DNA of 64,000 nucleotides. It comes from JAAFHI01 sp039793685. Its GTDB lineage: Bacteria; Acidobacteriota; Blastocatellia; Chloracidobacteriales; Chloracidobacteriaceae. Under the pieces are notes generated by a model, which saw only the letters and a program-made list of their open reading frames with translations, did not search any database and was not told the origin of the DNA. This document shows positions 55,104-63,936 of this stretch, in pieces (the stretch's first letter is position 1; each line of letters begins with the position of its first letter). The translations under genes were made by a program, and so were the position numbers. Location: assembly GCA_039793685.1 (NCBI GenBank), contig JBDRAL010000083.1, positions 1 through 64,000 of the forward strand, read 5' to 3'.

Positions 55104-55140
55104 AGGATCGCGCGCGTACGATGAATGATTCTTCAAAGTT
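55104..55140 (+). repeat. 37-bp dispersed repeat, copy 2
   Basis: This is almost identical to 21376-21412. It sits 18 bp from the stop codon of the minus-strand barrel gene. Confidence 0.85.
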
Positions 55141-55157
55141 CCTGAAATCGGACGCGG

Positions 55158-56912
55158 TTAAAACAGGTTCTGAAACGTCAGCCGGAGGAAGAAATTTCCC
55201 TTGTTGTCGCCGGGCAGCGCGCGGACGGTCCGCAGGTAGCCGACTTCGAACCGGGCGATCACGAGCGTGAACTGCACCCCGCCGCCGATACCGAACCGCG
55301 TGCGCGGCCCGGCGTCGGCCATTCCCCGGACGTTCGCCACATCGAACAGAAACAGCGGCTTCACGGCGTACAGATTGGCCCGGTCAGCCAGAAAATCGAC
55401 CGTCGGCTGCACGCCGCGCAACGACGCGTGGGCCCGCCGTTCGGCTTCGGCCTGTGACGCGCCCTCGGTCAGAAACTGGTTGATGAGAAAACTTCGCGCC
55501 GAACCGGTCGATTTCTTGAGCAGTTTCCGAAGCAGAATCGGCGGGTCGTTCCCCTCGTTCAAATCCAGATTCGGAATCAGCGGTCTTGAAAGCTTCGGAA
55601 TCGGGACCGCGAGGTTCAAATTGAAGTGCCAGAAACCGGTCGCGCCGTCCGCGCCCGCCTGCCCCGCGCCGAAACTCCGGATGAGCGGCCCGGTCGGGGT
55701 CGCCGTCAGCGATTGTGAATCCGGAGAATCATAAAGAAACCGGTTCAAACCGTTTCCACCGTAAAACCTCGCGTAGCGCGGCGCATTTCCGAAAACCCGT
55801 CCAAAACCGGTCACGATTTCGACGCCGAGCGTCTGGTTGGTGTTTTTTGAAACGCCGATTTCACCCGCGTAGCCGACCGTCGCCACCACCCGCCGGTAGG
55901 AATTGAAACGTCCATCGGGAAATCCGCCGTCGAACCAGACCGCCCCGCGCGCGAATCCGCCCGCGATTCGCCCGTCCGCGACCACCCGCGTGCCAAAGCC
56001 AGGTTCGGACGCCTTTTCATCCGGGCCGGTGACCATGTCGAAACGGTTCCGACTCCATTGAAAGCGTCCGTCGGCGACGATTCGCCGGAGAAAGCCCCCC
56101 GTCGGACGAAATCCCGCGCCGATGTTGAAAAAGGCCGCGTTTTTTGAAAAATCCGCCGCCCCGCGCGGGTCCCGCGCCGCCGAAAACCGGCCTTCGACAA
56201 AGAAACGTTCGAAAACCTTTCCGGTCCGGGTGCGGGAAAAGCCGAATGCCGTTTCCGCGTCATAAAACGGATTTTCAAACGACTTCCGGCCCTGTGCCTC
56301 GACCGTCAGACGAGTCGGACGCGCCGCCGTCGGTTTCCCCGCCGCCAGCGCGGGCAGATTCAAAAGATCGGTGGAAATTCCCATTCCCGCCGAAGTTCCC
56401 GCCGCCCGGTCCCGCCCCACGTCGAAGGTCGGATTGAAGATTCGGAGCGGTTTGGGCACTTCCGAGAAAAACGTCGGACGATTCGAACGCGGCAGCGGCA
56501 ACACCGAGGCGGCGGGATTGGCCAGATCGAGCCGTACCGAATACACCCGAAAGGTCACGTCCACCAGCCTGTCGCCGACGATTTCGGTGCAGGTCGTCGC
56601 GTAAAACACCGCGACGGCGGTCTTGTCCGCCAGTTCCTGACCGCGATTTTCGCCCTTGACGGCCTGATTGACGACTTCGAGCGCGGCCGAAACGGTCGCC
56701 GGGTCGTACCGGTCGCCCGCCCGAATCGGCAAATCGAATTTCGGAACCCAGCCCCAGCGGGCCTCGATCTTCACATTCCGGATTCGAAACCCGTCGGCGG
56801 CGGTCAGCGTCGCCACGCATTCCCCCGCGAAGACGGGAGAAATTCCGATCAACGCAATGAACGCGAACGCCGACAGCCAGCGAATCGCCCATCGAACGCA
56901 GGGGATTCCCAT
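55158..56912 (-). CDS. Outer-membrane beta-barrel protein (BamA/TamA-like)
   Basis: The 584-residue protein has a signal peptide ending near PVFAGEC. An N-terminal POTRA-like region follows (FRIRNVKIEARWGWVPKFDLPI, GDRYDPATVSAALEVVNQAVKG). A barrel with many alternating strands comes next, and its last strand FFLRLTFQNLF ends in Phe, as needed for BAM recognition. PLFLFDVANVRG is reminiscent of the D15/Omp85 surface-antigen signature, though the VRGF/Y motif is not exact. It may transport or insert proteins or lipids at the outer membrane. AAGGAGG lies 9 nt before the ATG. Confidence 0.7.
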   Translation of the reverse strand: MGIPCVRWAIRWLSAFAFIALIGISPVFAGECVATLTAADGFRIRNVKIEARWGWVPKFDLPIRAGDRYDPATVSAALEVVNQAVKGENRGQELADKTAVAVFYATTCTEIVGDRLVDVTFRVYSVRLDLANPAASVLPLPRSNRPTFFSEVPKPLRIFNPTFDVGRDRAAGTSAGMGISTDLLNLPALAAGKPTAARPTRLTVEAQGRKSFENPFYDAETAFGFSRTRTGKVFERFFVEGRFSAARDPRGAADFSKNAAFFNIGAGFRPTGGFLRRIVADGRFQWSRNRFDMVTGPDEKASEPGFGTRVVADGRIAGGFARGAVWFDGGFPDGRFNSYRRVVATVGYAGEIGVSKNTNQTLGVEIVTGFGRVFGNAPRYARFYGGNGLNRFLYDSPDSQSLTATPTGPLIRSFGAGQAGADGATGFWHFNLNLAVPIPKLSRPLIPNLDLNEGNDPPILLRKLLKKSTGSARSFLINQFLTEGASQAEAERRAHASLRGVQPTVDFLADRANLYAVKPLFLFDVANVRGMADAGPRTRFGIGGGVQFTLVIARFEVGYLRTVRALPGDNKGNFFLRLTFQNLF

Positions 56913-57015
56913 TGGCGGTATCCTCCTTCAAACCGTTCAAAAGAAAGAAGGTTACTGTTCAACCCCCAGCCCTGCCCTCAAGGACAGGACTACCCGAAAA
57001 CAAGCCTCGTGAACG

Positions 57016-57052
57016 AGGCTAACAAGTTGATTTCTTTGCCTTTAGCTCCGTT
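57016..57052 (+). repeat. 37-bp direct repeat, left copy
   Basis: AGGCTAACAAGTTGATTTCT and the following 17 bp are repeated exactly at 57407-57443. The two copies bracket the 270-bp element at 57102-57370. Confidence 0.9.
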
Positions 57053-57101
57053 ATGGGTTTTGAAAAATTATTCCGGTAATAACGACGGGTTGCCTCGGGG
57101 A

Positions 57102-57370
57102 GGCGCGGATGCGCCGTCAGGTAATAGCCCCACCCGTCAGGGTGGGGTACGCAACGGGTAAAACCGCGAGCCGCAACGCGGCGACACAGGAAAAATGGAC
57201 AATTGAAAATGCACAATGGACAGTGAGTCGGAATTTCATTGCCAATTGTCAATTGCCCACTGTCAATTCTCCATTCACTTGTGTGTGTCGCGTCTTCGAC
57301 GCTCTAAAATTTGCCTCAACGCCACCCCACCCTCACGGGTGGGGCTATTACCTGACGGCGCATTCGCGCC
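57102..57370 (-). repeat. ~270-bp non-coding element, copy 2
   Basis: This is the reverse complement of 8762-9022 with minor differences, and it has the same inverted ends and internal CCCCACCC/GGGTGGGG hairpins. It is flanked by the 37-bp direct repeat at 57016 and 57407. No coding potential is seen. It looks like a short mobile or amplified palindromic element. Confidence 0.85.
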
Positions 57371-57406
57371 TTTTATTACCAGTCCAATTTTTCAAAAACC
57401 ATAACA

Positions 57407-57443
57407 AGGCTAACAAGTTGATTTCTTTGCCTTTAGCTCCGTT
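57407..57443 (+). repeat. 37-bp direct repeat, right copy
   Basis: Exact copy of 57016-57052. It is followed by CCGGTCCTTGAGGGCCGG, another short palindrome, before the next gene end. Confidence 0.9.
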
Positions 57444-57518
57444 TACGGAGCTTCGGAAGGAATAGCCCGGTCCTTGAGGGCCGGGCGGGGATGGACGCTG
57501 AACAGTCACAAAAGAAAA

Positions 57519-57953
57519 TTACAGGTCAACCGTGGCCACGTTCCGCATCGCGTCGCGGAGCGCCTTCTTTTCATCGGCCGTGGGCGTGTGTCCGTCTTCG
57601 AGTTTTTTCGCGGCCGGAAAGACTTCCTGCGAAAGGGCCTGAGCCTGTTTGACGGTCACGGTGCCGCCGTCCGCCGCCATGGCCTCGATGCCCTTCTGTT
57701 CCTGGGGCGCGTCGGCCTTGAACGAAACGTGGAGCACCTGATCGAACTGCCCCTGATCGTTTTTCTTGAACAGGTCGAAGACGAGCTTCCAGATCGGATC
57801 ATTTGCGCTCGAACAGGCTTTTTCGATGGAGACTTCGAATTTGTATCCCGCCTCCGGAACCATCACCATGACGTTCAGGATAAAGGGACGGCATTTTTTC
57901 GGTTTTCCGGATACCGGAACGATACTGAGCGTGGATTTCGAGGAACCGGGCAT
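57519..57953 (-). CDS. Hypothetical cytoplasmic protein
   Basis: The 144-residue protein starts MPGSSKSTLSIVPVSG; AAAGGAA is 8 nt upstream, so the longer frame from 57971 is not needed. No signal peptide or membrane helix is seen. The N-terminal half is beta-rich (FILNVMVMVPEAGYKFEVSIEK) and the C-terminal half is helical (VKQAQALSQEVFPAAKKL). I do not recognise a family. It stands alone between repeat elements and an empty 387-bp gap. Confidence 0.65.
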   Translation of the reverse strand: MPGSSKSTLSIVPVSGKPKKCRPFILNVMVMVPEAGYKFEVSIEKACSSANDPIWKLVFDLFKKNDQGQFDQVLHVSFKADAPQEQKGIEAMAADGGTVTVKQAQALSQEVFPAAKKLEDGHTPTADEKKALRDAMRNVATVDL

Positions 57954-58340
57954 GGGGGGAATTCCTTTCAACGGCTGAAAATGAAAGCGTGAATTCCGGC
58001 ATTTCTACTCCTGCCCTCTCGTCAGAGCCAGACAAAAGCTCACTCCTTTGCGAGGAATCCACTGTACAAACCGGTCGCCCCGCGATTTCTGGCATCCGTC
58101 GAACATCGGAATTTTCCAATGAACCCGATACGCGCACCACGCCAGCGGTGGAACACGACGCGGAAAACGGTTTCATCCGTATCCAAAAGCGCCGGAAAAC
58201 CAGGGCTAACCTCTTTGGAATCAACCTGATTGCGTTCAAGTAAAGAACGCCTCCAAAACGCCTGTCCGCCCCGATTTCGCCTTTCTATATTCTGAACAAC
58301 GCGCGTTCGCATTGATTTCCGATTTGAAAGGAGATTCCCC
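57954..58340. other. 387-bp intergenic region, nothing recognised
   Basis: This is the gap between two divergent hypothetical genes. A short plus-strand frame (57989-58243) has no ribosome site or family resemblance. The right end has an A/T-rich stretch and AAAGGAGA for the gene at 58341. Confidence 0.5.
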
Positions 58341-58739
58341 ATGTTTTCACGAAGAACCGTCACGCGCCTGACCGCGTTTCTGATCTTTTGCGGCCTGCTG
58401 GCCGGGTCGTCCATCCCGTCGCTCGCGCAGAAATGGCCCGCCTTTTACGGGTTTCACGGCGCCGAAGTGACGATTACCCACGACGACGCCCCGCGAACGG
58501 TCAAAATCCTGTCGCCCCAATTCAGTTTCTGCCCGGTCAAAACCGATCTCGAACGATTGAAGCGGACGCACCGCGCGCAGCTTGAAAAGCATTTGAGCGA
58601 GAAATACGACGACCGTTTCACCATCGTCTCGCACAAACTGTTCTACTCCGCCGCCCAGTCGCGGATTCCCGAACTCCGCAAGGAATTCACCGCCGATCAC
58701 CCGCACGTCGAGGTCGTGGACCTCAAAATCGAGCCGTAA
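58341..58739 (+). CDS. Small secreted hypothetical protein
   Basis: The 132-residue protein has a signal peptide (RRTVTRLTAFLIFCGLLAG to about SLAQ). AAAGGAGA is 8 nt before the ATG. The mature domain of about 100 residues begins KWPAFYGFHGAEVTITHDD and has one Cys (FSFCPVK). No family is recognised. A strong terminator follows, so it is a monocistronic gene. Confidence 0.7.
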   Translation: MFSRRTVTRLTAFLIFCGLLAGSSIPSLAQKWPAFYGFHGAEVTITHDDAPRTVKILSPQFSFCPVKTDLERLKRTHRAQLEKHLSEKYDDRFTIVSHKLFYSAAQSRIPELRKEFTADHPHVEVVDLKIEP

Positions 58740-58773
58740 CCCAGCCACCCTTTCATTTTTTCGCGATGGAACG

Positions 58774-58805
58774 GCCCGCTCCGGAACTCCGGGGCGGGCT
58801 TTTTC
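58774..58805 (+). terminator. Rho-independent terminator
   Basis: The stem GCCCGCtCCGG/CCGGgGCGGGC has an AACT loop and is followed by TTTTTCC. It lies 35 bp after the stop of the small secreted protein. Confidence 0.9.
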
Positions 58806-59037
58806 CGTATTCCGGGAAGAAAATGTAACTTTTTTCACATTTTTCAGGGCGAACGGCTTTCCCGGACGGTAACCCGGTGTAGAATGCCCGTTTCCCTGTC
58901 TTTCGGGGGTATCCGGAATCGTTTCCGTCTGAATACTGCACAATTCCGGACAACTTCCTTTTCGGCCGGGAATCCGAATGAACGCCGTCCAACGAACTCA
59001 ATTATCTACCAGACGGCGAAAGGCAGCGTTATTCCAC

Positions 59038-59862
59038 ATGACCACGACACCCAATTCAATTACGGCGCTTGCGCCGATTTCTATTGAACGAAGTCCATTT
59101 CAAATCGAGGCGGACCGCAACTCCGCCGTCGAAACGCTCGTTCGGGCGACCAAACGTCAGGGATTTCTCGATTTCGCGATTCAGAACCTTCGCGACAACC
59201 CGGAGGTCGAAGTTCCAACGCTTTCCTTCGGCCGCTTCGACCGCTCGCTGACCGAATTTTCCGGCGTTCTCGAAGCCGCCGCCGAACGCGACGACGCTGA
59301 ACGGATGGTCGCGGAATCGCTTCGCCGGGGCGTTTCGCTGACCGAAGTCGTCGCCGAACGGTGCGATCCGGACCGGTTGAAGCTGATTCGCGGGTGGTAC
59401 GCCGTGGCCGCGACCGCCATTCGCCACGAAATCCGCCTCTCCTGGCCGGAAGGCATCCGCCTCCGGCTGCTTTCCGCTTTCCGCGCGCACCACAACGACC
59501 CGCGCGCCATTTCCTACCAGACCTACGGGATGGAATGGGGCAAAACCCGCTCGGCGGTGGTCCTCTGGGTGGACATCGTCAGCCCCGACGTGAATCCGCG
59601 TTCGCTCGGTAAAGAACCGCTCATCAACGGCTCGCTCGCGGCCTTTCTCGCCGAACGCGCCTCCCGGACGCTCACCTCTGCGGTGTTCGTCGAGAACAGC
59701 GGAGCGAAAGGCTGCCTGAACTTCCCCAAAATCGAACTCGGCGAATCCGGCGAGGACTACTTCCGGCGCATCGCCGAGGACATCGCCGACGCGGGCGTCC
59801 TGCGCGTCACCTCGGACGACCTGACCTACACGATCCTCAAAAACTACCGGACCGGGGAGTAA
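59038..59862 (+). CDS. Hypothetical cytoplasmic protein
   Basis: The protein has 274 residues from MTTTPNSITALAP; a further 20 upstream residues are open but lack a ribosome site. It is helical in the first half, including a region that resembles short repeats (SVETLVRATKRQGFLDFAIQNL-type). The second half is alpha/beta (YQTYGMEWGKTRSAVVLWVDIV). No catalytic motif or family is recognised. A bidirectional terminator follows immediately. Confidence 0.65.
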   Translation: MTTTPNSITALAPISIERSPFQIEADRNSAVETLVRATKRQGFLDFAIQNLRDNPEVEVPTLSFGRFDRSLTEFSGVLEAAAERDDAERMVAESLRRGVSLTEVVAERCDPDRLKLIRGWYAVAATAIRHEIRLSWPEGIRLRLLSAFRAHHNDPRAISYQTYGMEWGKTRSAVVLWVDIVSPDVNPRSLGKEPLINGSLAAFLAERASRTLTSAVFVENSGAKGCLNFPKIELGESGEDYFRRIAEDIADAGVLRVTSDDLTYTILKNYRTGE

Positions 59863-59882
59863 CCGGTCCCGCCCGCCGAATG

Positions 59883-59918
59883 AAAAAAAGCCCTGTCCAC
59901 CGCGGACAGGGCTTTTTT
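59883..59918. terminator. Bidirectional terminator
   Basis: AAAAAAAGCCCTGTCC and GGACAGGGCTTTTTTC form a 10-bp G/C stem flanked by A and T runs. It serves the convergent genes ending at 59862 (plus) and 59940 (minus). Confidence 0.93.
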
Positions 59919-59939
59919 CGTTTCAACCGATGGAAATTT

Positions 59940-61376
59940 TCACGGTTTGGCGCCGGAGAGAGGCTGCGTCCCCTGCGGAAACGCGTGGACGGCCGACACC
60001 AGCGCTTCCTTCGTCACCGTATCGACCGCCGCCTTGAAGGATTGCAGTTCACGGACGATGGGGTTCACGGCGTACCACGGCTCTTCCTCGGCAAACGGAT
60101 CGGCGTCACCCCCGTCGATGTACTCCAGCACATTCAGGTTTCGCAGCATCAACGTGAAATCGGCGTCGCCGTTGTCGAACTTCCGGTTCGTGGAAAGTTG
60201 AAGTCGCGCGAGTTTTTCCCAGTGCGTGTCGGGAATGCTCGTGCTGTACAGGCGGATGGTCGGCCCGAGCGCCTTTTTCGCATCCTTCAAACGGATCGGG
60301 CCGTCCTCGGCGTAAGTGCAGGCTTCACGGATGAACCGCAGCAGGTTGCGGATGTGGCCTCCGCTGTACTTGACGAGAAATTCGAGTGCGTCGGGGTCGA
60401 ACAACTGGTTGAGTGCGTCAGGACCACCCGCCCGTTTTTCGAGAAGACGCTGAATGGCCAGCCGCCCGCGAACGAACTGTTCGCCGTCGCGTTCCTCGAT
60501 TTTGACCATTGGCAGCACGAACGGGGCCGTAAAATACTTCTGGCCGAGCTGCGCGCCGTCGAGGCGGATCAGTTCAAGCGGTACGGTGTAGATGACGTGC
60601 GCCCGGAGTCGGTTCAGCCGCGGGGCGTTTTCCAGAAACAGTTCGCGGTGAGAAACAATGCCGCGCTCCTTCCCTTCGAATCCCTGTACCTTTTCGAGAT
60701 CGTCGAGAATGAGGATGAAATCATCGAATTGTTCGCCGTTTTCGCCGCGGTAGCCCCGGAGCGCGGCCCGCGCCTCGGCAAAGACGGTGTTGATTTCCTC
60801 CGTCATCGTCGTGACGTGGGGATCAAGCGCGGAGCGGACCTCCCGGCGCAGCCGCCCGCCGGCGACTTTCATCCGACGCAACCGGTTTTTGAACTCGAAC
60901 AGTCCGCCACCAGTCTGGCCGGCTTCACGTTCGCTCTGGAGAAATTGCCCGGCCTCGGCCATCCGTTGTTCGAAATAGCAGTCTTTCAGTTCGATGCCGA
61001 GCTTTTCACGAAAAACCGTCGCCATTTCCGCCACGATCGTCAGCAGGAAATCAGAAATGCCGAAATCATAGTCGTCGATGTATTCGAGAAAATTGATGAC
61101 CACCGGATAAAAATACCCGCCGCCCACCGGATTCCTCAAAAGCGAATGTTCCAGCCGTCGCAATTCCGACGACTTTCCGCATCCGACATGCCCCGAACAC
61201 AGAAATGCGCGAAACGTGTCGCGATTCTCGAGGGCCGCGTTTTCAAGATGACGCAGGAACTGCCGTCCAAGAACGCCGCCCCCGCGCGCCTCGCGGCAAT
61301 CAACGTAATTGCTCTTGTCCGCCGGTTCTTCCGGATCGCAGGCGTTGTAAAGTTTTTGGAGAAGCTCTCGGGTCAT
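59940..61376 (-). CDS. P-loop (AAA/STAND-like) ATPase
   Basis: The protein has 478 residues from MTRELLQKLYN. The Walker A is GHVGCGKS (62-69) and the Walker B is FILILDDLEK (about 244-253). Helical lid features follow (GGHIRNLLRFIREAC resembles sensor 2 of Orc/STAND AAA proteins). No effector or membrane domain is seen. Relatives occur in defence and regulatory contexts, but the neighbours here give no clear role. The start has only a weak GAGGG site. Confidence 0.78.
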   Translation of the reverse strand: MTRELLQKLYNACDPEEPADKSNYVDCREARGGGVLGRQFLRHLENAALENRDTFRAFLCSGHVGCGKSSELRRLEHSLLRNPVGGGYFYPVVINFLEYIDDYDFGISDFLLTIVAEMATVFREKLGIELKDCYFEQRMAEAGQFLQSEREAGQTGGGLFEFKNRLRRMKVAGGRLRREVRSALDPHVTTMTEEINTVFAEARAALRGYRGENGEQFDDFILILDDLEKVQGFEGKERGIVSHRELFLENAPRLNRLRAHVIYTVPLELIRLDGAQLGQKYFTAPFVLPMVKIEERDGEQFVRGRLAIQRLLEKRAGGPDALNQLFDPDALEFLVKYSGGHIRNLLRFIREACTYAEDGPIRLKDAKKALGPTIRLYSTSIPDTHWEKLARLQLSTNRKFDNGDADFTLMLRNLNVLEYIDGGDADPFAEEEPWYAVNPIVRELQSFKAAVDTVTKEALVSAVHAFPQGTQPLSGAKP

Positions 61377-61434
61377 AAAGACGCGCCCTCGCTCACGCTC
61401 GGGATTCCATACCGGTCTTTTCGAATTGCGGCCG

Positions 61435-61467
61435 GACTCCAGACTTTCGACTCCAGACTCCCGACTT
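61435..61467. repeat. GACTCCAGACTC-type repeat
   Basis: Tandem units lie between the hydrolase stop (61472) and the ATPase start (61376). It is the same family as 4779, 4906, 15909, 16516 and 17356. Confidence 0.8.
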
Positions 61468-61471
61468 TTTC

Positions 61472-62302
61472 TCAGGCGAAGCATCCATTCCGCGACGGGT
61501 CGCCGAAGACGAGTTTCCGCAATCCCTTCCGTTCGAAGTGCTTCCACTGGCCTTCGGGTTGTGAAAGCCGGTCGGCCACGGCGTAGAGCGCCGACGGATT
61601 CACGCCCAGTCCGAAGTGGCTCGCGAAAACCTCGATGTTTTCCGTCAGCGGGCCGGGCTTTTCCACGCAGCAGCGCCACGAAACGATGCCGTCGGTGCGG
61701 CTGTAAATCGACGTCGTCGGGACGGGCGGCGCGTCGGCCATCGGGTTGTAGAGTTCCGGGTCGTCCACGCGCTGTTCGCAGACCATTTCAAAAAACCGCC
61801 ACGCATGATTCGCCTTCGGGCTGCCGGTAAAGGGCGACCCCATCGAGATCACGGTCCGGACGTAATCCGGGGCGAGTTTGGCGAGTTCGCGGGCATAGCA
61901 GCCGCCGAGACTCCAGCCGACGAGGCTGACCTTCTTGCCGTACCACTCGTGAAGTTCCTTGAGGTGCGCGAGACAGCCTCCGAGAACACCGAAACGCGGG
62001 CCGAAATTCACGCCGAAATTCCACGGATGCGGCGAAAAACCGTTCCGCTTGAGGAACCGGCGCAGTACGAGCGTCGAAAGATCGCCGCCGCCGAGGCCGG
62101 GAAAGACGAGGACCGGATGACCGTCGCCGCGCGGGACGTTCTTTATTAGTGGAAGCGACATCACGCCCGCGCTCCATTCCCACGACGCCCGCATTTCCAT
62201 GGCAATCAGGCCGAGCGACGGCGCGCCGACCGGTTTTCCGTCCCGGCCGAGGCGTTCCGACCGTTCCCCTTTTCGTTCGCGGATGATTCGCGGCTTTTTC
62301 AT
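61472..62302 (-). CDS. Alpha/beta hydrolase, lipase-like
   Basis: The 276-residue protein carries VLVFPGLGGGD (oxyanion-side strand), the nucleophile elbow GWSLGG (Ser131), a likely acid in SRTDGIVSW and a late His in ASHFGLG. This gives a Ser-Asp-His triad as in PGAP1/triacylglycerol lipase-type hydrolases. AAGGAG is 8 nt before the ATG. Upstream on the same strand lies a wax ester synthase/DGAT, so a role in neutral-lipid or ester turnover is plausible but inferred. Confidence 0.82.
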   Translation of the reverse strand: MKKPRIIRERKGERSERLGRDGKPVGAPSLGLIAMEMRASWEWSAGVMSLPLIKNVPRGDGHPVLVFPGLGGGDLSTLVLRRFLKRNGFSPHPWNFGVNFGPRFGVLGGCLAHLKELHEWYGKKVSLVGWSLGGCYARELAKLAPDYVRTVISMGSPFTGSPKANHAWRFFEMVCEQRVDDPELYNPMADAPPVPTTSIYSRTDGIVSWRCCVEKPGPLTENIEVFASHFGLGVNPSALYAVADRLSQPEGQWKHFERKGLRKLVFGDPSRNGCFA

Positions 62303-62317
62303 AAATGAACTCCTTGT

Positions 62318-62412
62318 GGAAGAAAACGGGGAACGCAATGGCGCAAAGGCGCAAGGACGCAAAGAAAGGAATCGTTTCAGGCGGTGCTTTGCGCCTTGGC
62401 GACTTTGCGTCT
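62318..62412. repeat. GCGCAAAGGCGCAAGGACGCAAAG repeat pair
   Basis: GGCGCAAAGGCGCAAGGACGCAAAG at 62339-62363 is mirrored by CTTTGCGCCTTGGCGACTTTGCGTC at 62389-62413. The right arm encodes part of the Lys/Arg-rich tail of the WS/DGAT protein, so its native end may have been extended. Confidence 0.75.
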
Positions 62413-63936
62413 TGGCGCTTTGACCGCAATCGGAGCCTTCGGAACCGGTTTCGCGGCGGGTTTCAAGGCGCGCGGGACCCGCGCGCGGCGCGGTTTTGGC
62501 GCTAGTTCTTCTTCCGGCGTCGCATCGACGAGCGACAGCAGCTCGGCGTGGGCGTCCTTCAGATACTTCGCGATGTCGCGGACATCCGGCATGATCCGGC
62601 GGCAGGCCGTAAAACCGAAATCCAGCGAGCCGTGATAGCTCTCGACCGTAATGTTGAGCGCGAGACCATGGGCGATGATGGACACCGGGTAGTACGTCGC
62701 GATTTTTCCGCCCGCGATGTAGAGCGGAAACTGCGGTCCCGGCACATTTGAAATCACCACGTTGGCGAGCGGCGGAATCTTGTTCGCGATTTTCGACCGG
62801 CCGTAGAGCGACGCCAGCCCGCTCATCAGCCACGGCGCGCCGAAAATCGGGAAATCGGTCGGGATGATTTCCTGAAGCGTCCCGAACGACTGCTTCGCCG
62901 CGTCGGTCGAGGCATTGATCGCGCGGAGGCGTTCGACCGGGTCGCCGACGTTGGTCGCGAGCGAGCAGAACATCATCGCCACCTGATTGTTGGCTTCCTT
63001 GTTCCCCGGCTCGCGCATCGACACGGGCACGGCGGCCACCAGCGGCTTTTTCGGAATTCCCTTTTCGCTCGTCGCCGCGAGGTATTCGCGCAACGCCGAA
63101 CTGCACAACGCCATGACCGTGTCGTTGAGCGTCACCCCGAAATGACGGGCAATCTTTTTCACGTCGGAAAGCGGCAGCGAGGCCGTCGCGAACAACCGTT
63201 GATTGGTAATCGAGACGTTGAGCGGCGTACGCGGGCCGAGCGAAAGGTTTTTCGCCCACGCGAACCCGCGCTTGCCGTCGGGGCCTTTGCGCGGAATGGC
63301 GAGCTTGGCCACGGTTTTGGCGGCTTTCGGAAGGTAGAGGCCGAGCTTGACATACTGCGCGACCATGTTCCCCAGCGCGGCCTGCGCGAGTTCGGCGACA
63401 CCGAGCTGATATTCCCGGCGACGGCTGCGCGCGGGCGGCGGCTTCACTTCGCGCGGCTTCGGCGTCACGTCGAGAACGGCGTGCGCGAGCGCGACCGCCG
63501 CCTGCCCATCAACGGCGGCGTGATGAAGTTTCGAATAGAAACCGACCTGGCCCGTGTTCAGCCCCTCGATGACGTAAAACTCCCACAGCGGGCGGCTCCG
63601 GTCGAGCAGGCTTGAATGCAGGCGTCCGACGTAAGTTTCAAGCTGTTCCATCGTCCCTGGCTTGGGAAGGATGATCCGGCGGATGTGGTAGTCGAGATCG
63701 ACATCGTCATCCTCAACCCAGACCGGATCGGCCAGTTCGAAGGGCATCAGCGCGAGTTTGCGCTGAAACACCGGCGCGAGGTGCATCCGGCTGGCGACAT
63801 GGGCTTTCACATCCTCGTAAAAATCGCCCTTGTAGCCTTTCGGCAGATCGATGAGGTTCAAACCGCCGACATGCATCGGCGTTTCCGGCGTTTCGAGATA
63901 GAGGAAGGTCGCATCCAATCCGCTGAGATGCTTCAT
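62377..63936 (-). CDS. Wax ester synthase / diacylglycerol acyltransferase
   Basis: The 519-residue WS/DGAT enzyme esterifies fatty alcohols or diacylglycerol with acyl-CoA. MKHLSGLDATFLYLETPETPMHVGGL is the canonical N-terminus. The catalytic motif HHAAVDG is at 138-144. PLVAAVPVSMR and ANVVISNVPGPQFPLY are further family blocks. The last 60 or so residues are a Lys/Pro/Ala tail not found in most relatives, partly encoded by a repeat. GGAG lies 11 nt before the ATG. It makes storage lipids at the inner-membrane surface. Confidence 0.92.
   Translation of the reverse strand: MKHLSGLDATFLYLETPETPMHVGGLNLIDLPKGYKGDFYEDVKAHVASRMHLAPVFQRKLALMPFELADPVWVEDDDVDLDYHIRRIILPKPGTMEQLETYVGRLHSSLLDRSRPLWEFYVIEGLNTGQVGFYSKLHHAAVDGQAAVALAHAVLDVTPKPREVKPPPARSRRREYQLGVAELAQAALGNMVAQYVKLGLYLPKAAKTVAKLAIPRKGPDGKRGFAWAKNLSLGPRTPLNVSITNQRLFATASLPLSDVKKIARHFGVTLNDTVMALCSSALREYLAATSEKGIPKKPLVAAVPVSMREPGNKEANNQVAMMFCSLATNVGDPVERLRAINASTDAAKQSFGTLQEIIPTDFPIFGAPWLMSGLASLYGRSKIANKIPPLANVVISNVPGPQFPLYIAGGKIATYYPVSIIAHGLALNITVESYHGSLDFGFTACRRIMPDVRDIAKYLKDAHAELLSLVDATPEEELAPKPRRARVPRALKPAAKPVPKAPIAVKAPRRKVAKAQSTA

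Noticed and set aside
57989..58243. Small plus-strand gene
   Set aside because: No Shine-Dalgarno, Ser/Thr-rich composition and no family; probably chance.
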